Positions 32,639-41,400 of a DNA stretch of 47,883 bases are shown piece after piece. This DNA comes from Litorimonas sp964425355 (GTDB lineage: Bacteria > Pseudomonadota > Alphaproteobacteria > Caulobacterales > Maricaulaceae), in the NCBI GenBank assembly GCA_964425355.1, contig CAYRMO010000006.1, positions 1-47,883 of the forward strand, written 5' to 3'. Every line of letters begins with the position of its first letter. Position 1 is the stretch's first letter. The notes below the pieces were generated by a model that worked only from the letters and a program-made list of their open reading frames with translations, ran no database searches and was not told the DNA's origin. A program made the position numbers and the translations under genes.

Positions 32639-33205
32639 ATGCGCAAGATATTTTCTCTCATGCTTGTAACAGGCTGTCTTTCCGCGGCGACATCGGCATT
32701 TGCGGGTAATAGTGTCTATAAGGTTGAGCTTAATAAGACAGAAATCGTAAAACTGCCTGGACCAGCAAGTTCTATTATTGTTGGCAACCCGAATATTGCA
32801 GATATTTCTGTACAGTCCGTTGATACAATCTTTGTGGTTGGGCGTGGATATGGTGAAACAAACCTGATCGTTCTCGATGCGCAAGGCAATACGATGATGG
32901 ATACAAATTTGCAGGTTGTGAATACCTTGTCTCCGCATGGTGTACGTCTTTATAATGCCAAAAGCCGAGAAACCTATTCTTGCATTCCATATTGTGGTCC
33001 TTCACCCGTATTAGGAGACAATCCTGGTTTCATTGGGGCAAATACAAATTCAGAAAATCGTTTAAATGGATCCAATGTGGCATCGTCTGGCGCCGCTTCC
33101 GGAACACCCTCTGGGAGCACAAGCAATACAGATCAAGGCCTCAGTGGGGCTCAGGGCTTCGGTAGCGATTCATCCTTTGGATCTGACGGCATAGAACCGT
33201 TTTAA
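32639..33205 (+). CDS. Stand-alone secretin N0-like (pilus assembly N-terminal domain) secreted protein
   Basis: This 188-residue protein has a signal peptide (MRKIFSLMLVTGCLSAATSA, cleavage near AFA). An N0-like domain related to the start of CpaC follows: YKVELNKTEIVKLPGPASSI, VGNPNIADISVQSVDTIFVV and GRGYGETNLIVLDAQGNTMM. After it comes YSCIPYCGPSPVLGD, with a CxxxC pair that could form a periplasmic disulfide, then a Ser/Gly/Asn-rich tail of ~60 residues. There is no secretin pore domain. It probably works with the Tad secretin in the periplasm (inferred from domain and location). It is the first gene of the plus-strand unit with TadE and TadF. Confidence 0.85.
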   Translation: MRKIFSLMLVTGCLSAATSAFAGNSVYKVELNKTEIVKLPGPASSIIVGNPNIADISVQSVDTIFVVGRGYGETNLIVLDAQGNTMMDTNLQVVNTLSPHGVRLYNAKSRETYSCIPYCGPSPVLGDNPGFIGANTNSENRLNGSNVASSGAASGTPSGSTSNTDQGLSGAQGFGSDSSFGSDGIEPF

Positions 33206-33340
33206 TAGTTTATTTAGGACGTTTTCTAATAGAATATTAACTCGGATTTTTTCCGCTTTATTCATACAATTTGTCTATTCTACATCACCTACAGCTAATT
33301 TCTGCTGGGATCTTGTTCGGCTGACACTGTGGAGTGTGAC

Positions 33341-33994
33341 ATGAAGTTTATTTCGAAGACTGCTTGGCAAAGAGCTGAACGCCTTGTCGCGAAATTTAGT
33401 AGACATACAGAAGGCGCAACGGCGATCGAATTTGCTTTTGTCGCCATCCCTTTCTTCGCTCTCCTTTTTGGGATTATTGAGCTTGCGATCGTATTCTTTG
33501 TGAGTTCAGCGCTTAGCCATGCCACATCTGAAGCAGGTCGAATTATCCGCGTTGGAAACTTCCAGGCTTGCGGGGGCGCCGATGAATTTAAAGCCCTCGT
33601 TTGTTCGAATATGAAAGGGTTGGGAGGCTGTTGGAAGAATGTCAGGATCGATGTTATTGATGGCCCCAGTTTCAAGACAATAGCATTGCCTGCACCGCCG
33701 GCTCCTCAACCAATCGACCCTGATGAAACAGGGCCGGATGCTATTCCGCAAACACCAAATGGTGTCATATCGGTGAATGCAAATACAGCGGGCCAACCCA
33801 TCGTCGTACGCTCTGTACTTTATTACCGCCTAGCCTTGCCTGCAGGTTTGACCCGCCTGGAAAGCCCAGGAACACCCGGCGTTCGCGTGATCTCTTCAAC
33901 AACTGCGTTCAGAAATGAACCCTTCCCTGTGTCAGGTTCATGCAATTCAGATACAAACGATAAAATTTCTAGTGGGACACCAGATGATGCGTAA
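33341..33994 (+). CDS. tadE: TadE-like minor pilin (pseudopilin)
   Basis: ATG 33341 is preferred because GGAG lies 6 bases upstream. The in-frame GTG at 33329 overlaps this ribosome site. The protein has a short basic leader, then EGATAIEFAFVAIPFFALLF, the TadE prepilin-like helix with conserved Glu, which CpaA may cleave. A periplasmic part follows with cysteine pairs (FQACGG, LVCSN, GGCWKN) and a Pro-rich loop (PAPPAPQPIDPDE). TadE and TadF are needed for Flp pilus formation, though their exact role is unclear. Its stop overlaps the next start by 11 bases. Confidence 0.88.
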   Translation: MKFISKTAWQRAERLVAKFSRHTEGATAIEFAFVAIPFFALLFGIIELAIVFFVSSALSHATSEAGRIIRVGNFQACGGADEFKALVCSNMKGLGGCWKNVRIDVIDGPSFKTIALPAPPAPQPIDPDETGPDAIPQTPNGVISVNANTAGQPIVVRSVLYYRLALPAGLTRLESPGTPGVRVISSTTAFRNEPFPVSGSCNSDTNDKISSGTPDDA

Positions 33995-34601
33995 AATTAG
34001 AAAATTTTTACCCAAGCCGGTTTCACGCCTTTGTAAAGATGAAGAGGGCGTAGCTGCAATTGAATTCGCGATTATTGCGCCGATTATGATCGCTATGTAT
34101 TTTGGTCTTGCGGAGATGGCGACTGCGATATCGGTCGATCGCCGGATTTCGCATGGAGCCAATGTTGCCGCTGATTTGCTGACGCAAAATGCGACAATGA
34201 CGGCCGACGATATTGAGGAATCACTTGCCGCTGCCGTAAGAGTTATGGGTGTTCGAAATGTAAATGATATTACATTTGAGGTTCAAAGCTATGCACTTGA
34301 TGATGATGGTAACATGATTAGCGAAGGATTTGTTGAACTTAATTCAGGAAGATCTGCTCTACCAAGTTTAGATGTAAGTTCTCTAGATGATCGCATTTTA
34401 AGCGATACATCCGGCGTGGTCATCACGCGGGTTGCATATACCTATTCGCCATTTAAGCTACAATTCTTCGACACGGACATAACACTAAGTGAAACATTTT
34501 TGTTGAAACCTAGGCGGTCTGTTTCAGTTGTTTTAGCTGAAGATGAAGGTAAAATTCTTGATTGTACGGGAACAGCGTTTGACAATATTACCTGTAGCTA
34601 G
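33984..34601 (+). CDS. TadF/TadE-like minor pilin (pseudopilin)
   Basis: The start is the first of two adjacent ATGs at 33984 (MMRKIRKFLP). The longer ORF from 33915 would overlap tadE by 80 bases and is less likely. The leader is followed by EEGVAAIEFAIIAPIMIAMY, a pseudopilin helix with Glu at +5. A periplasmic domain of ~150 residues follows, including VITRVAYTYSPFKLQFFD and a C-terminal cysteine pair (LDCTG, ITCS). It overlaps tadE by 11 bases, so the two are co-translated. TadF is the usual partner of TadE in Tad clusters. No TadG-type gene is visible in the window. Confidence 0.85.
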   Translation: MMRKIRKFLPKPVSRLCKDEEGVAAIEFAIIAPIMIAMYFGLAEMATAISVDRRISHGANVAADLLTQNATMTADDIEESLAAAVRVMGVRNVNDITFEVQSYALDDDGNMISEGFVELNSGRSALPSLDVSSLDDRILSDTSGVVITRVAYTYSPFKLQFFDTDITLSETFLLKPRRSVSVVLAEDEGKILDCTGTAFDNITCS

Positions 34602-34633
34602 AATTAGGTGTCTCTCGTTGCAAAGCCGATTTA

Positions 34634-35440
34634 TCACCGCTCTAGATAAGCTGACCGCAATCTAGATAGATCTTCTTTATCTATTTCTAATTCAGTCTGA
34701 GCGTATTTTTCCAAGTCGCCCATATTGTCCAAGGCAGCTTCAAGAAATTCTGGACTAACGCTAAACATTGGCCACAAAGATTTGGCATGAATTGGACGAC
34801 CAAATCGTTCGGAAAACATTTGCGCCGCAGGTTCAATAATCGCCTCTATATCAACTGACTCCAGGGTCATCATATAATCTGAAACAATGTCTTTACGTGA
34901 GACGCCCAATAGGCCTTGTATGAGCGCACAAAGGGTCCCAGTTCTATCTTTTCCTGCCGCACAATGAACCAAAACCCCGGTTTCGAGCCCCGCCTCAGAA
35001 CCCGTCATACATTTCAATGTATTTGCAAAAATGGCCTTAAACCCGGGATCGTGGGGTCGCTTTTTATAGCTTTCAACCATGTATCGATTGGCATCAGCAG
35101 CCGTATATAATTCACGTTCTAAAAAAGCTTCATGGGGCGCAACCTTTGACGACAAACCGTCTGGCTGATCTGGATATTCTAAAACTTTGGGTTTCGGAAT
35201 TGGAAATCGTGACGGTTGTTTTTTGCGTTCAGGCGCATGACGTAGGTCGACAACAAGATCGATATTTAAACCGCTAATTTTTGCAAGATCTTTGTCATTT
35301 AGCGAGGCGAGGTGTGCGGACCTAAAAAGGCGTCCTGTCTTTACCGCGCGGCCATCCAACCCTTTATATCCGCCAAAATCACGGAAATTAAATATTGTTC
35401 CAAACGCATAATTGCGGTCGTCAAACGCCAATAGTGACAT
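34634..35440 (-). CDS. Tyrosine/dual-specificity protein phosphatase
   Basis: This 268-residue protein has the cysteine phosphatase loop VHCAAGKDRTGTLCA with nucleophile Cys160 and Arg at +6. Other landmarks are FNFRDFGGYKG near the N-terminus and LVVDLRHAPER (general-acid region). This resembles the PtpB-like/DSP family that removes phosphate from tyrosine or from phosphoinositide-type substrates. The substrate is unknown. There is no signal peptide. It is convergent with the TadF-like gene and lies just downstream of nrdB (27 bases), so it might be co-transcribed with it. Confidence 0.9.
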   Translation of the reverse strand: MSLLAFDDRNYAFGTIFNFRDFGGYKGLDGRAVKTGRLFRSAHLASLNDKDLAKISGLNIDLVVDLRHAPERKKQPSRFPIPKPKVLEYPDQPDGLSSKVAPHEAFLERELYTAADANRYMVESYKKRPHDPGFKAIFANTLKCMTGSEAGLETGVLVHCAAGKDRTGTLCALIQGLLGVSRKDIVSDYMMTLESVDIEAIIEPAAQMFSERFGRPIHAKSLWPMFSVSPEFLEAALDNMGDLEKYAQTELEIDKEDLSRLRSAYLER

Positions 35441-35467
35441 TGTATTATCGGGTGCCAGCTACAATAC

Positions 35468-36511
35468 TTACTCAGCGATCTCTAATTTGGTTTTTTTTAT
35501 ATTTGCTTCAAAGCGATCCCAAACGCCCTCATCTCCATGCCAAGTGCCTTCAGTTGCCCCTTTGGCATATTCGGTCGCTCTCGCTTCGAAGAAATTGGCG
35601 TGCTCAACGCCATTTGTAATCTCAGTTAACCAAGGCAAAGGATGTTCTTCGGTCCCATAGACTTTTGGCAAGCCTAATTGGCCCAAGCGCCAATCCGCAA
35701 TATATCGAATATAGGCCTTAATATCTTCGCTCGTCATGCCTTCGACCGGTCCCATTTCAAAAGCTAGGTCAATAAATTTATCTTCCAGCTTCACCACTGT
35801 TTTGCAGCAATCGATGATGTCATCGGCCACAGAAGACGTTAGTGCACCCGTCTCATTGGCAAATGTGTGAAACAGTTTGATCATGCCTTCACAATGCAGG
35901 CTTTCATCACGAATGGACCAGGTTACAATCTGTCCCATCCCCTTCATTTTGTTCAAACGTGGGAAATTCATCAACATTGCAAATGAGGCAAAGAGCTGAA
36001 GTCCTTCCGTAAAGCCACCGAAAACAGCCATAGACGTCAGAATATCCTTCTCTGTCTCTACGCCAAATTGGCCAAGATAATCATGTTTGGCCGCCATTTC
36101 CTCATATTCCATAAAGGCAGAAAACTCACTATCAGGCATGCCAATCGTCTCAAGCAGAAGCGCATAAGCCGCAATATGAATGGTCTCCATATTGGAGAAG
36201 GCTGCGAGCATCATTCGTACCTCAACCGGTTTGAACAATGGCATATAGTTTTCCATGTAATTGGCGCCAACCTCGACGTCACTTTGCGTGAAGAAGCGGA
36301 AAATCTGGGTCAGGAGGTTTTTCTCGACATCTGTCAGATTGACCGACCAATCCTTGAGGTCCTCGCCTAAGGGCACCTCTTCAGGCATCCAGTGAACCTG
36401 TTGCTGTCTTTGCCAGAAGTCATACGCCCAGGGATACCGAAACGGTTTGTAAGAGTGTGACGGCATTAGAAGTCCAGAACTTGTCTTTTCGAAATTCCCC
36501 ATTTGACCCAT
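35468..36511 (-). CDS. nrdB: Class I ribonucleotide reductase beta subunit
   Basis: This 347-residue NrdB/R2 protein holds the diiron-tyrosyl radical cofactor used by NrdA to make dNTPs. The ligands are visible: Asp78 (TQSDVEVG), Glu109 and His112 (NMETIHIAAY), Glu169 (GGFTEGLQLF), Glu203 and His206 (SIRDESLHCEG). Tyr116, four residues after His112, is the expected radical tyrosine. The C-terminal tail (RFEANIKKTKLEIAE) would contact NrdA, whose gene is not in this window. An NrdR-box-like site lies about 118 bases upstream. The gene is divergent from gltD. Confidence 0.95.
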   Translation of the reverse strand: MGQMGNFEKTSSGLLMPSHSYKPFRYPWAYDFWQRQQQVHWMPEEVPLGEDLKDWSVNLTDVEKNLLTQIFRFFTQSDVEVGANYMENYMPLFKPVEVRMMLAAFSNMETIHIAAYALLLETIGMPDSEFSAFMEYEEMAAKHDYLGQFGVETEKDILTSMAVFGGFTEGLQLFASFAMLMNFPRLNKMKGMGQIVTWSIRDESLHCEGMIKLFHTFANETGALTSSVADDIIDCCKTVVKLEDKFIDLAFEMGPVEGMTSEDIKAYIRYIADWRLGQLGLPKVYGTEEHPLPWLTEITNGVEHANFFEARATEYAKGATEGTWHGDEGVWDRFEANIKKTKLEIAE

Positions 36512-36628
36512 GCGTCAATCTCCATAAATGATGGGCTTAACCCGACTCGAATCTGATTCTACCCTAACCCATTGAAATCAGCGGAATATATCAGAAATGA
36601 CCACATATGCTCTATGGGTCGCTGATTC

Positions 36629-36644
36629 ACACAATATCTAGTAT
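36629..36644. promoter_or_regulatory. NrdR-box-like operator upstream of nrdB
   Basis: ACACAATATCTAGTAT matches about 14 of 16 positions of the NrdR consensus ACACWATATATWGTGT. NrdR boxes usually come in pairs 31-32 bases apart. The expected partner position (36598-36613) holds only a weak match. Confidence 0.5.
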
Positions 36645-36714
36645 TGGAAATCTTGCAAGCACCATCTGAAGGTGCGGCAATATGCTACTCAGATCCGGTC
36701 ATATTTATCAATGG

Positions 36715-36740
36715 GCGAGCGAGACAAACAGCTCGCTTTT
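36715..36740 (+). terminator. Orphan terminator-like hairpin
   Basis: GCGAGC-(10 nt)-GCTCGC followed by TTTTGC, on the plus strand, with no plus-strand gene upstream of it in the region. It could end a small RNA or lie in the gltD leader. Confidence 0.35.
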
Positions 36741-36954
36741 GCAATTCCGTCGTCACAAGTGTCAAAATTATATACAAAAAATATATTTTGATAATTTCTT
36801 ACCTGCTTTGAACTCACTATGAAAAATATTATATTTCAATATGATAGCATAATTTTATTTTCAATTTTGTATCTCGTTATGACAAATTGTCGCACCTTTA
36901 CGAAACAGATTTATTTCTCTATAGGGCGGGATCATTTTCAAGGAAGCTGATGAG

Positions 36955-38412
36955 ATGGCCAAAAAACAGACATCATCAAAGACAACGCAAAAGCGCAAAA
37001 TGCTACAATTCGTGAATACAGCGCGCGATATGCCGCAAAAGCGCGAGGCCGATATTAGAAATGAAGACTTCCTCGAGATCTATGGCGACTATATTAATGC
37101 CAAAGCCCAGGAACAAGCTTCACGGTGCTCGCAATGTGGTGTCCCCTTTTGTCAAAACCATTGTCCCTTGCAAAACAACATTCCAGATTGGTTAAAACTC
37201 ACGGCGGAAGGCCGAACCCAAGAAGCTTGGGAAATCTCGAATGCAACCAATAATATGCCGGAAATATGCGGCCGGATTTGTCCGCAAGATCGCCTCTGCG
37301 AAGGCTCATGCGTGATTGAACAATCAGGGCATGGCACGGTTACGATAGGATCCGTAGAGCGTTACCTCTCAGACACAGCCTGGTCGGAAGGCTGGATCCA
37401 ACCCCTTAGCCCGCGTAAAGAAAGAGCTCTATCTGTCGGCATAATCGGCGCCGGACCCGCAGGCTTGGCAACGGCTGAACAACTTCGAGAAGAAGGCTGG
37501 CAAGTCACGGTTTATGATCGTCACGACCGCGCGGGTGGTTTGCTGATTTATGGCATCCCCAATTTCAAACTCGACAAATCAATTGTTGAGCGACGCGTAA
37601 AACGGTTGGAAGATGGCGGTATCGAATTCGTCCTAAATTGCGATGTTGGCACAGATATTAGTTTCGAAAAGCTTCGCGAAAAACACCAAAGCGTTTTGAT
37701 TGCTACAGGCGTTTATGCGGCACGCGATTTATCTGTTCCGGGTGCCGGCGCCGATGGCGTCTCCCCTGCCCTTGATTTCCTGATCGATTCTAACCGACGC
37801 GGCCTAGGCGACAAGGTTGGCGAGGAACCGGCGAAAGATAAGAATGTTGTTGTAATTGGCGGTGGAGACACAGCCATGGATTGTGTTCGAACAGCTGTCA
37901 GACAAGGCGCAAAATCTGTGACCTGTCTTTACCGCAGAGACCACGCCAATATGCCAGGCTCACGCCGCGAAACGGCCAATGCCCAAGAAGAAGGCGTCAC
38001 CTTTGAATGGCTCGCCGCCCCGAAATCTGTGCATGATAAAGACGGCGCTGCGACAAAAGTCCGTGCCGATCGCATGCGTTTGGGGCGAAAAGACGCGTCT
38101 GGCCGCCAGTCGCCTGAACCTATTGGTGAAGAATTCGATGTCGATGCAGAACTCGTTATCAAGGCACTAGGCTTCACGCCGGAAGATATGAAAACTCTTG
38201 ATCCTGAACTCGTCACGACACGCTGGGGAACGCTTCGGGTTAATCCTGTAACATTCGAGACAAATCTCCCGGGCGTTTATGCGGCTGGCGATATTGCGCG
38301 CGGTGCAAGCCTCGTCGTTTGGGCCATCAAAGAAGGCCGCGACGCAGCCGATCACATGCATAAATATCTCAGAGGCCTAGAGCGCGCAGCCCTTCTCGAG
38401 GCAGCAGAATGA
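36955..38412 (+). CDS. gltD: Glutamate synthase (NADPH) small subunit
   Basis: This 485-residue GltD takes electrons from NADPH through FAD to the large subunit for glutamate synthesis from glutamine and 2-oxoglutarate. The N-terminal Fe-S region reads CSQCGVPFCQNHCPLQNNIP and EICGRICPQDRLCEGSCV. The FAD site is VGIIGAGPAGLATAEQL and the NADPH site is VVVIGGGDTAMDC. The C-terminal block GVYAAGDIARGASLVVWAI is typical. The stop TGA overlaps the ATG of a 28-codon ORF that runs to the gltB start. The order gltD then gltB is the reverse of E. coli. Confidence 0.97.
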   Translation: MAKKQTSSKTTQKRKMLQFVNTARDMPQKREADIRNEDFLEIYGDYINAKAQEQASRCSQCGVPFCQNHCPLQNNIPDWLKLTAEGRTQEAWEISNATNNMPEICGRICPQDRLCEGSCVIEQSGHGTVTIGSVERYLSDTAWSEGWIQPLSPRKERALSVGIIGAGPAGLATAEQLREEGWQVTVYDRHDRAGGLLIYGIPNFKLDKSIVERRVKRLEDGGIEFVLNCDVGTDISFEKLREKHQSVLIATGVYAARDLSVPGAGADGVSPALDFLIDSNRRGLGDKVGEEPAKDKNVVVIGGGDTAMDCVRTAVRQGAKSVTCLYRRDHANMPGSRRETANAQEEGVTFEWLAAPKSVHDKDGAATKVRADRMRLGRKDASGRQSPEPIGEEFDVDAELVIKALGFTPEDMKTLDPELVTTRWGTLRVNPVTFETNLPGVYAAGDIARGASLVVWAIKEGRDAADHMHKYLRGLERAALLEAAE

Positions 38413-38495
38413 GACGTCTCGCAAGAAATTTAAACCTACACGCTGGCAATGCACCAGATCAGCAAAATCCAGAGCAGCAATCGGTAGAAAACTAA
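38409..38495 (+). CDS. Possible 28-codon bridging ORF between gltD and gltB
   Basis: The frame starts with ATG inside the gltD stop (ATGA, 38409-38412) and ends with TAA sharing its last base with the gltB ATG (TAATG, 38493-38497). It encodes MRRLARNLNLHAGNAPDQQN followed by PEQQSVEN. GAGG lies 7 bases upstream of its ATG. The gltB start by itself has only a weak ribosome site. It may be a translational coupling relay and not a functional peptide. No homologue is recognised, and chance cannot be excluded for such a short frame. Confidence 0.4.
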   Translation: MRRLARNLNLHAGNAPDQQNPEQQSVEN

Positions 38496-41400
38496 TGTCT
38501 AAAAGTAAAAACTGGCTCTCAGATTACGAAGCAAAAAGAGATGCGTTGATTGACGCGCATGTTTATGATCCGGCTGATGAACACGCCAATTGCGGTGTAG
38601 GTCTGGTCGCGTCCGTCAATGGGCAACCTCGCCGCGACGTCGTTGAAAAATCTATTCAGGCTCTGAAAAATGTTTGGCACAGAGGCGCTGTAGATGCAGA
38701 TGGCAAAACCGGAGACGGGGCGGGCATTCGCCTTGATATTCCTCAGGAATTCTTCCGCGCGCAGGTCGAGCGCACAGGCCATAAACCTAATAATGTCAAA
38801 ATTGCTGTTGGCATGATCTTCTTACCGCGGACAGACTTTGGAGCCCAAGAAGCTGCGCGCACAATTGTTGAAACCGAACTTTTGAAAGAAGGGTTTTACA
38901 TTTATGGCTGGCGGCAAGTTCCAATCGAGGTTTCGATCATTGGTGATAAAGCCAGAGCAACACGTCCGGCCATTGAACAGGTTATGTTCCGCGATCCAAA
39001 AGGGCGTAAAGGCAATACGCTAGAGCGCGAGCTTTATATTGTCCGCCGCCGGATTGAAAAACGCGTCATCGAAGCCGCTATTCCAAGCTTCTATGTCTGC
39101 TCTTTATCAGTTCAGACCATTATCTATAAAGGCATGTTCCTGGCCGAAGATATTGATAATTTTTATCCCGACCTCAAAGATGATCGCTTTATTTCGCGTG
39201 CAGCCATTTATCACCAGCGCTTTTCGACAAATACATTCCCGTCTTGGCAGCTCGCGCAACCTTTCCGTATGTTGGCCCATAATGGCGAGATCAATACGCT
39301 AAAAGCCAATGTAAATTTGATGAAAAGCCATGAAATCAAAATGGCTTCATCAGCTTTCTCGGATCGGGCTGAAGACGTAAAACCCGTCATCCAGAAAGGC
39401 AGCTCAGACTCGGCCGCACTGGATGCCGTATTCGAATTACTTGTTCGTGCAGGTCGCACAGCGCCAATGGCCAAAACACTATTAGTCCCCGAAGCCTATT
39501 CCAAACGCGGCGATCTTATGCCGCCCGAATGGCGCTCATTATATGAGTATTGTAATGCCGTTATGGAGCCGTGGGATGGTCCAGCTGCACTTGCCGCCTA
39601 TGATGGACGCTGGGTTATGGCAGGCCTTGATCGCAATGGTCTTCGCCCGCTTCGATATGCCCTATCTGCAGATGGTATTCTTGCCGTTGGATCGGAAACA
39701 GGCATGTGCCCAATGGATGAGGCCGATATTGTCCAACGCGGGGCTTTAAAACCAGGTCGCATGATCGCCGTTGATCTGGAAGAGGCACGCTTTTACGACT
39801 CGTCTGAAATTCTGGACGAACTCGCCAATAAGAAGCCCTATCGCAAATGGCTAGAAAAATCGATTGATCTGGATGAAAAACTTGCGGGTCCAGAAACCAT
39901 CACATTAAGCGGTGAAGACCTCATGCGTCGGCAAATGTCATGTGGTCAAACCCTTGAAGATTTGGAGCTTATTCTCTCACCTATGGCGGAAATGGGCAAA
40001 GAAACTGTCGGCTCGATGGGAGATGATACACCGCTCGCTGTCTTATCAGATATCTACAGACCTTTATCACATTTCTTCCGGCAAAATTTCAGCCAAGTGA
40101 CAAACCCACCCATTGACCCGTTGCGTGAAACTCGCGTTATGGGCCTGAAAACGCGATTCCGGAATCTGAGAAATATCCTGGCCGAAGCCGGTACACAAAC
40201 CAAGGAAATGCTCGTTCTCGAAAGCCCTGTCATGACAACAGGCATGTATGAGAGATTTGTCAAATTAGTGGGTAAATCAAACGTCAAAGTCATTGATTGT
40301 ACCTTTGATCCAGAAGAAGCCTTAGGTAATCCTGGTGGTCGCACGCTAAAAGCGATGCTCGCGCGCATAAAACAAGAGGCCGAAGACGCCGTTAATAATG
40401 GCGTCGAGAATATCGTCCTATCAGACGAATTTGTTGGCGAAAACAAAGCCGCCGCGCCTATCATTCTTTGCGTCGGCGCCGTTCAAACACACCTGGTTGA
40501 AAAAGGCCTAAGATCATCTTGCTCGATTTTGGTCCGTTCAGCCGAATGTCTAGATACACATTATTTCGCCGTCCTCATTGGCGCGGGGGCCACAACTGTG
40601 AATGCCTATATGGCACAAGACTCGCTCGCGGACCGCGTCAAACGTGGTCTATTGGAAATGTCTACAGATGAAGCTGTCACGCAATATAAGAAAGCGATTG
40701 AAGGCGGTCTCTTAAAGATCATTTCCAAGATTGGAATATCTGTGATTTCGTCTTATCGCGGTGGAAATAATTTCGAAGCACTGGGCTTGTCCCGCGCGCT
40801 TATAGGCGAAAACTTCCCAGGTATGAAATCCCGAATCTCAGGACTTGGTCTTGCAGGCCTCGAGGTGAAGATCGTTGACGCCCATGAAAAGGCCTATGAC
40901 CGAAATGTTGTACGCTTACCCGTTGGCGGACTTTATCGTGTGCGAGCCAAAGGCGAACGTCATGCCTATCAGGCCGATATGATACATATGTTGCAAGAGG
41001 CAACGACTCGGCAGGATTATGAACTTTACCGCAAATACGCGAAAGTTGTAAATTCGCAAGACCCGATCCAAATTCGAGATCTGCTAGACATTAATCCTGG
41101 CAAACAAGCCTTACCTATGAGCAAGATCCAATCTGTGAATGAAATCCGGCGGCGCTTCTGTACCCCTGGCATGTCGCTCGGCGCGCTATCTCCCGAAGCC
41201 CATGGGACGTTAAATATTGCCATGAACCGCATTGGCGCCAAATCGGTCAGTGGTGAAGGTGGAGAAGATCGCTCGCGATATATTCCGCTTCCCAATGGCG
41301 ATAATATGAATTCAGCTGTCAAACAAATCGCCTCAGGCCGATTTGGTGTTACGGCCGAATATCTCAACCAATGTCGTGAAATCGAAATTAAAGTGGCCCA

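Larger units (their letters stand above)
36512..36954. promoter_or_regulatory. nrdB / gltD divergent intergenic region
   Basis: These 443 bases have no clear protein gene. Next to nrdB is an NrdR-like box (36629-36644). In the middle is a terminator-like hairpin with no gene before it (36715-36740). The gltD-proximal part (36760-36900) is strongly AT-rich, with an imperfect inverted repeat TCAAAATTATATA/TATATTTTGA (36762-36791). A short purine-rich AAGGAAG lies just upstream of gltD. Confidence 0.5.
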
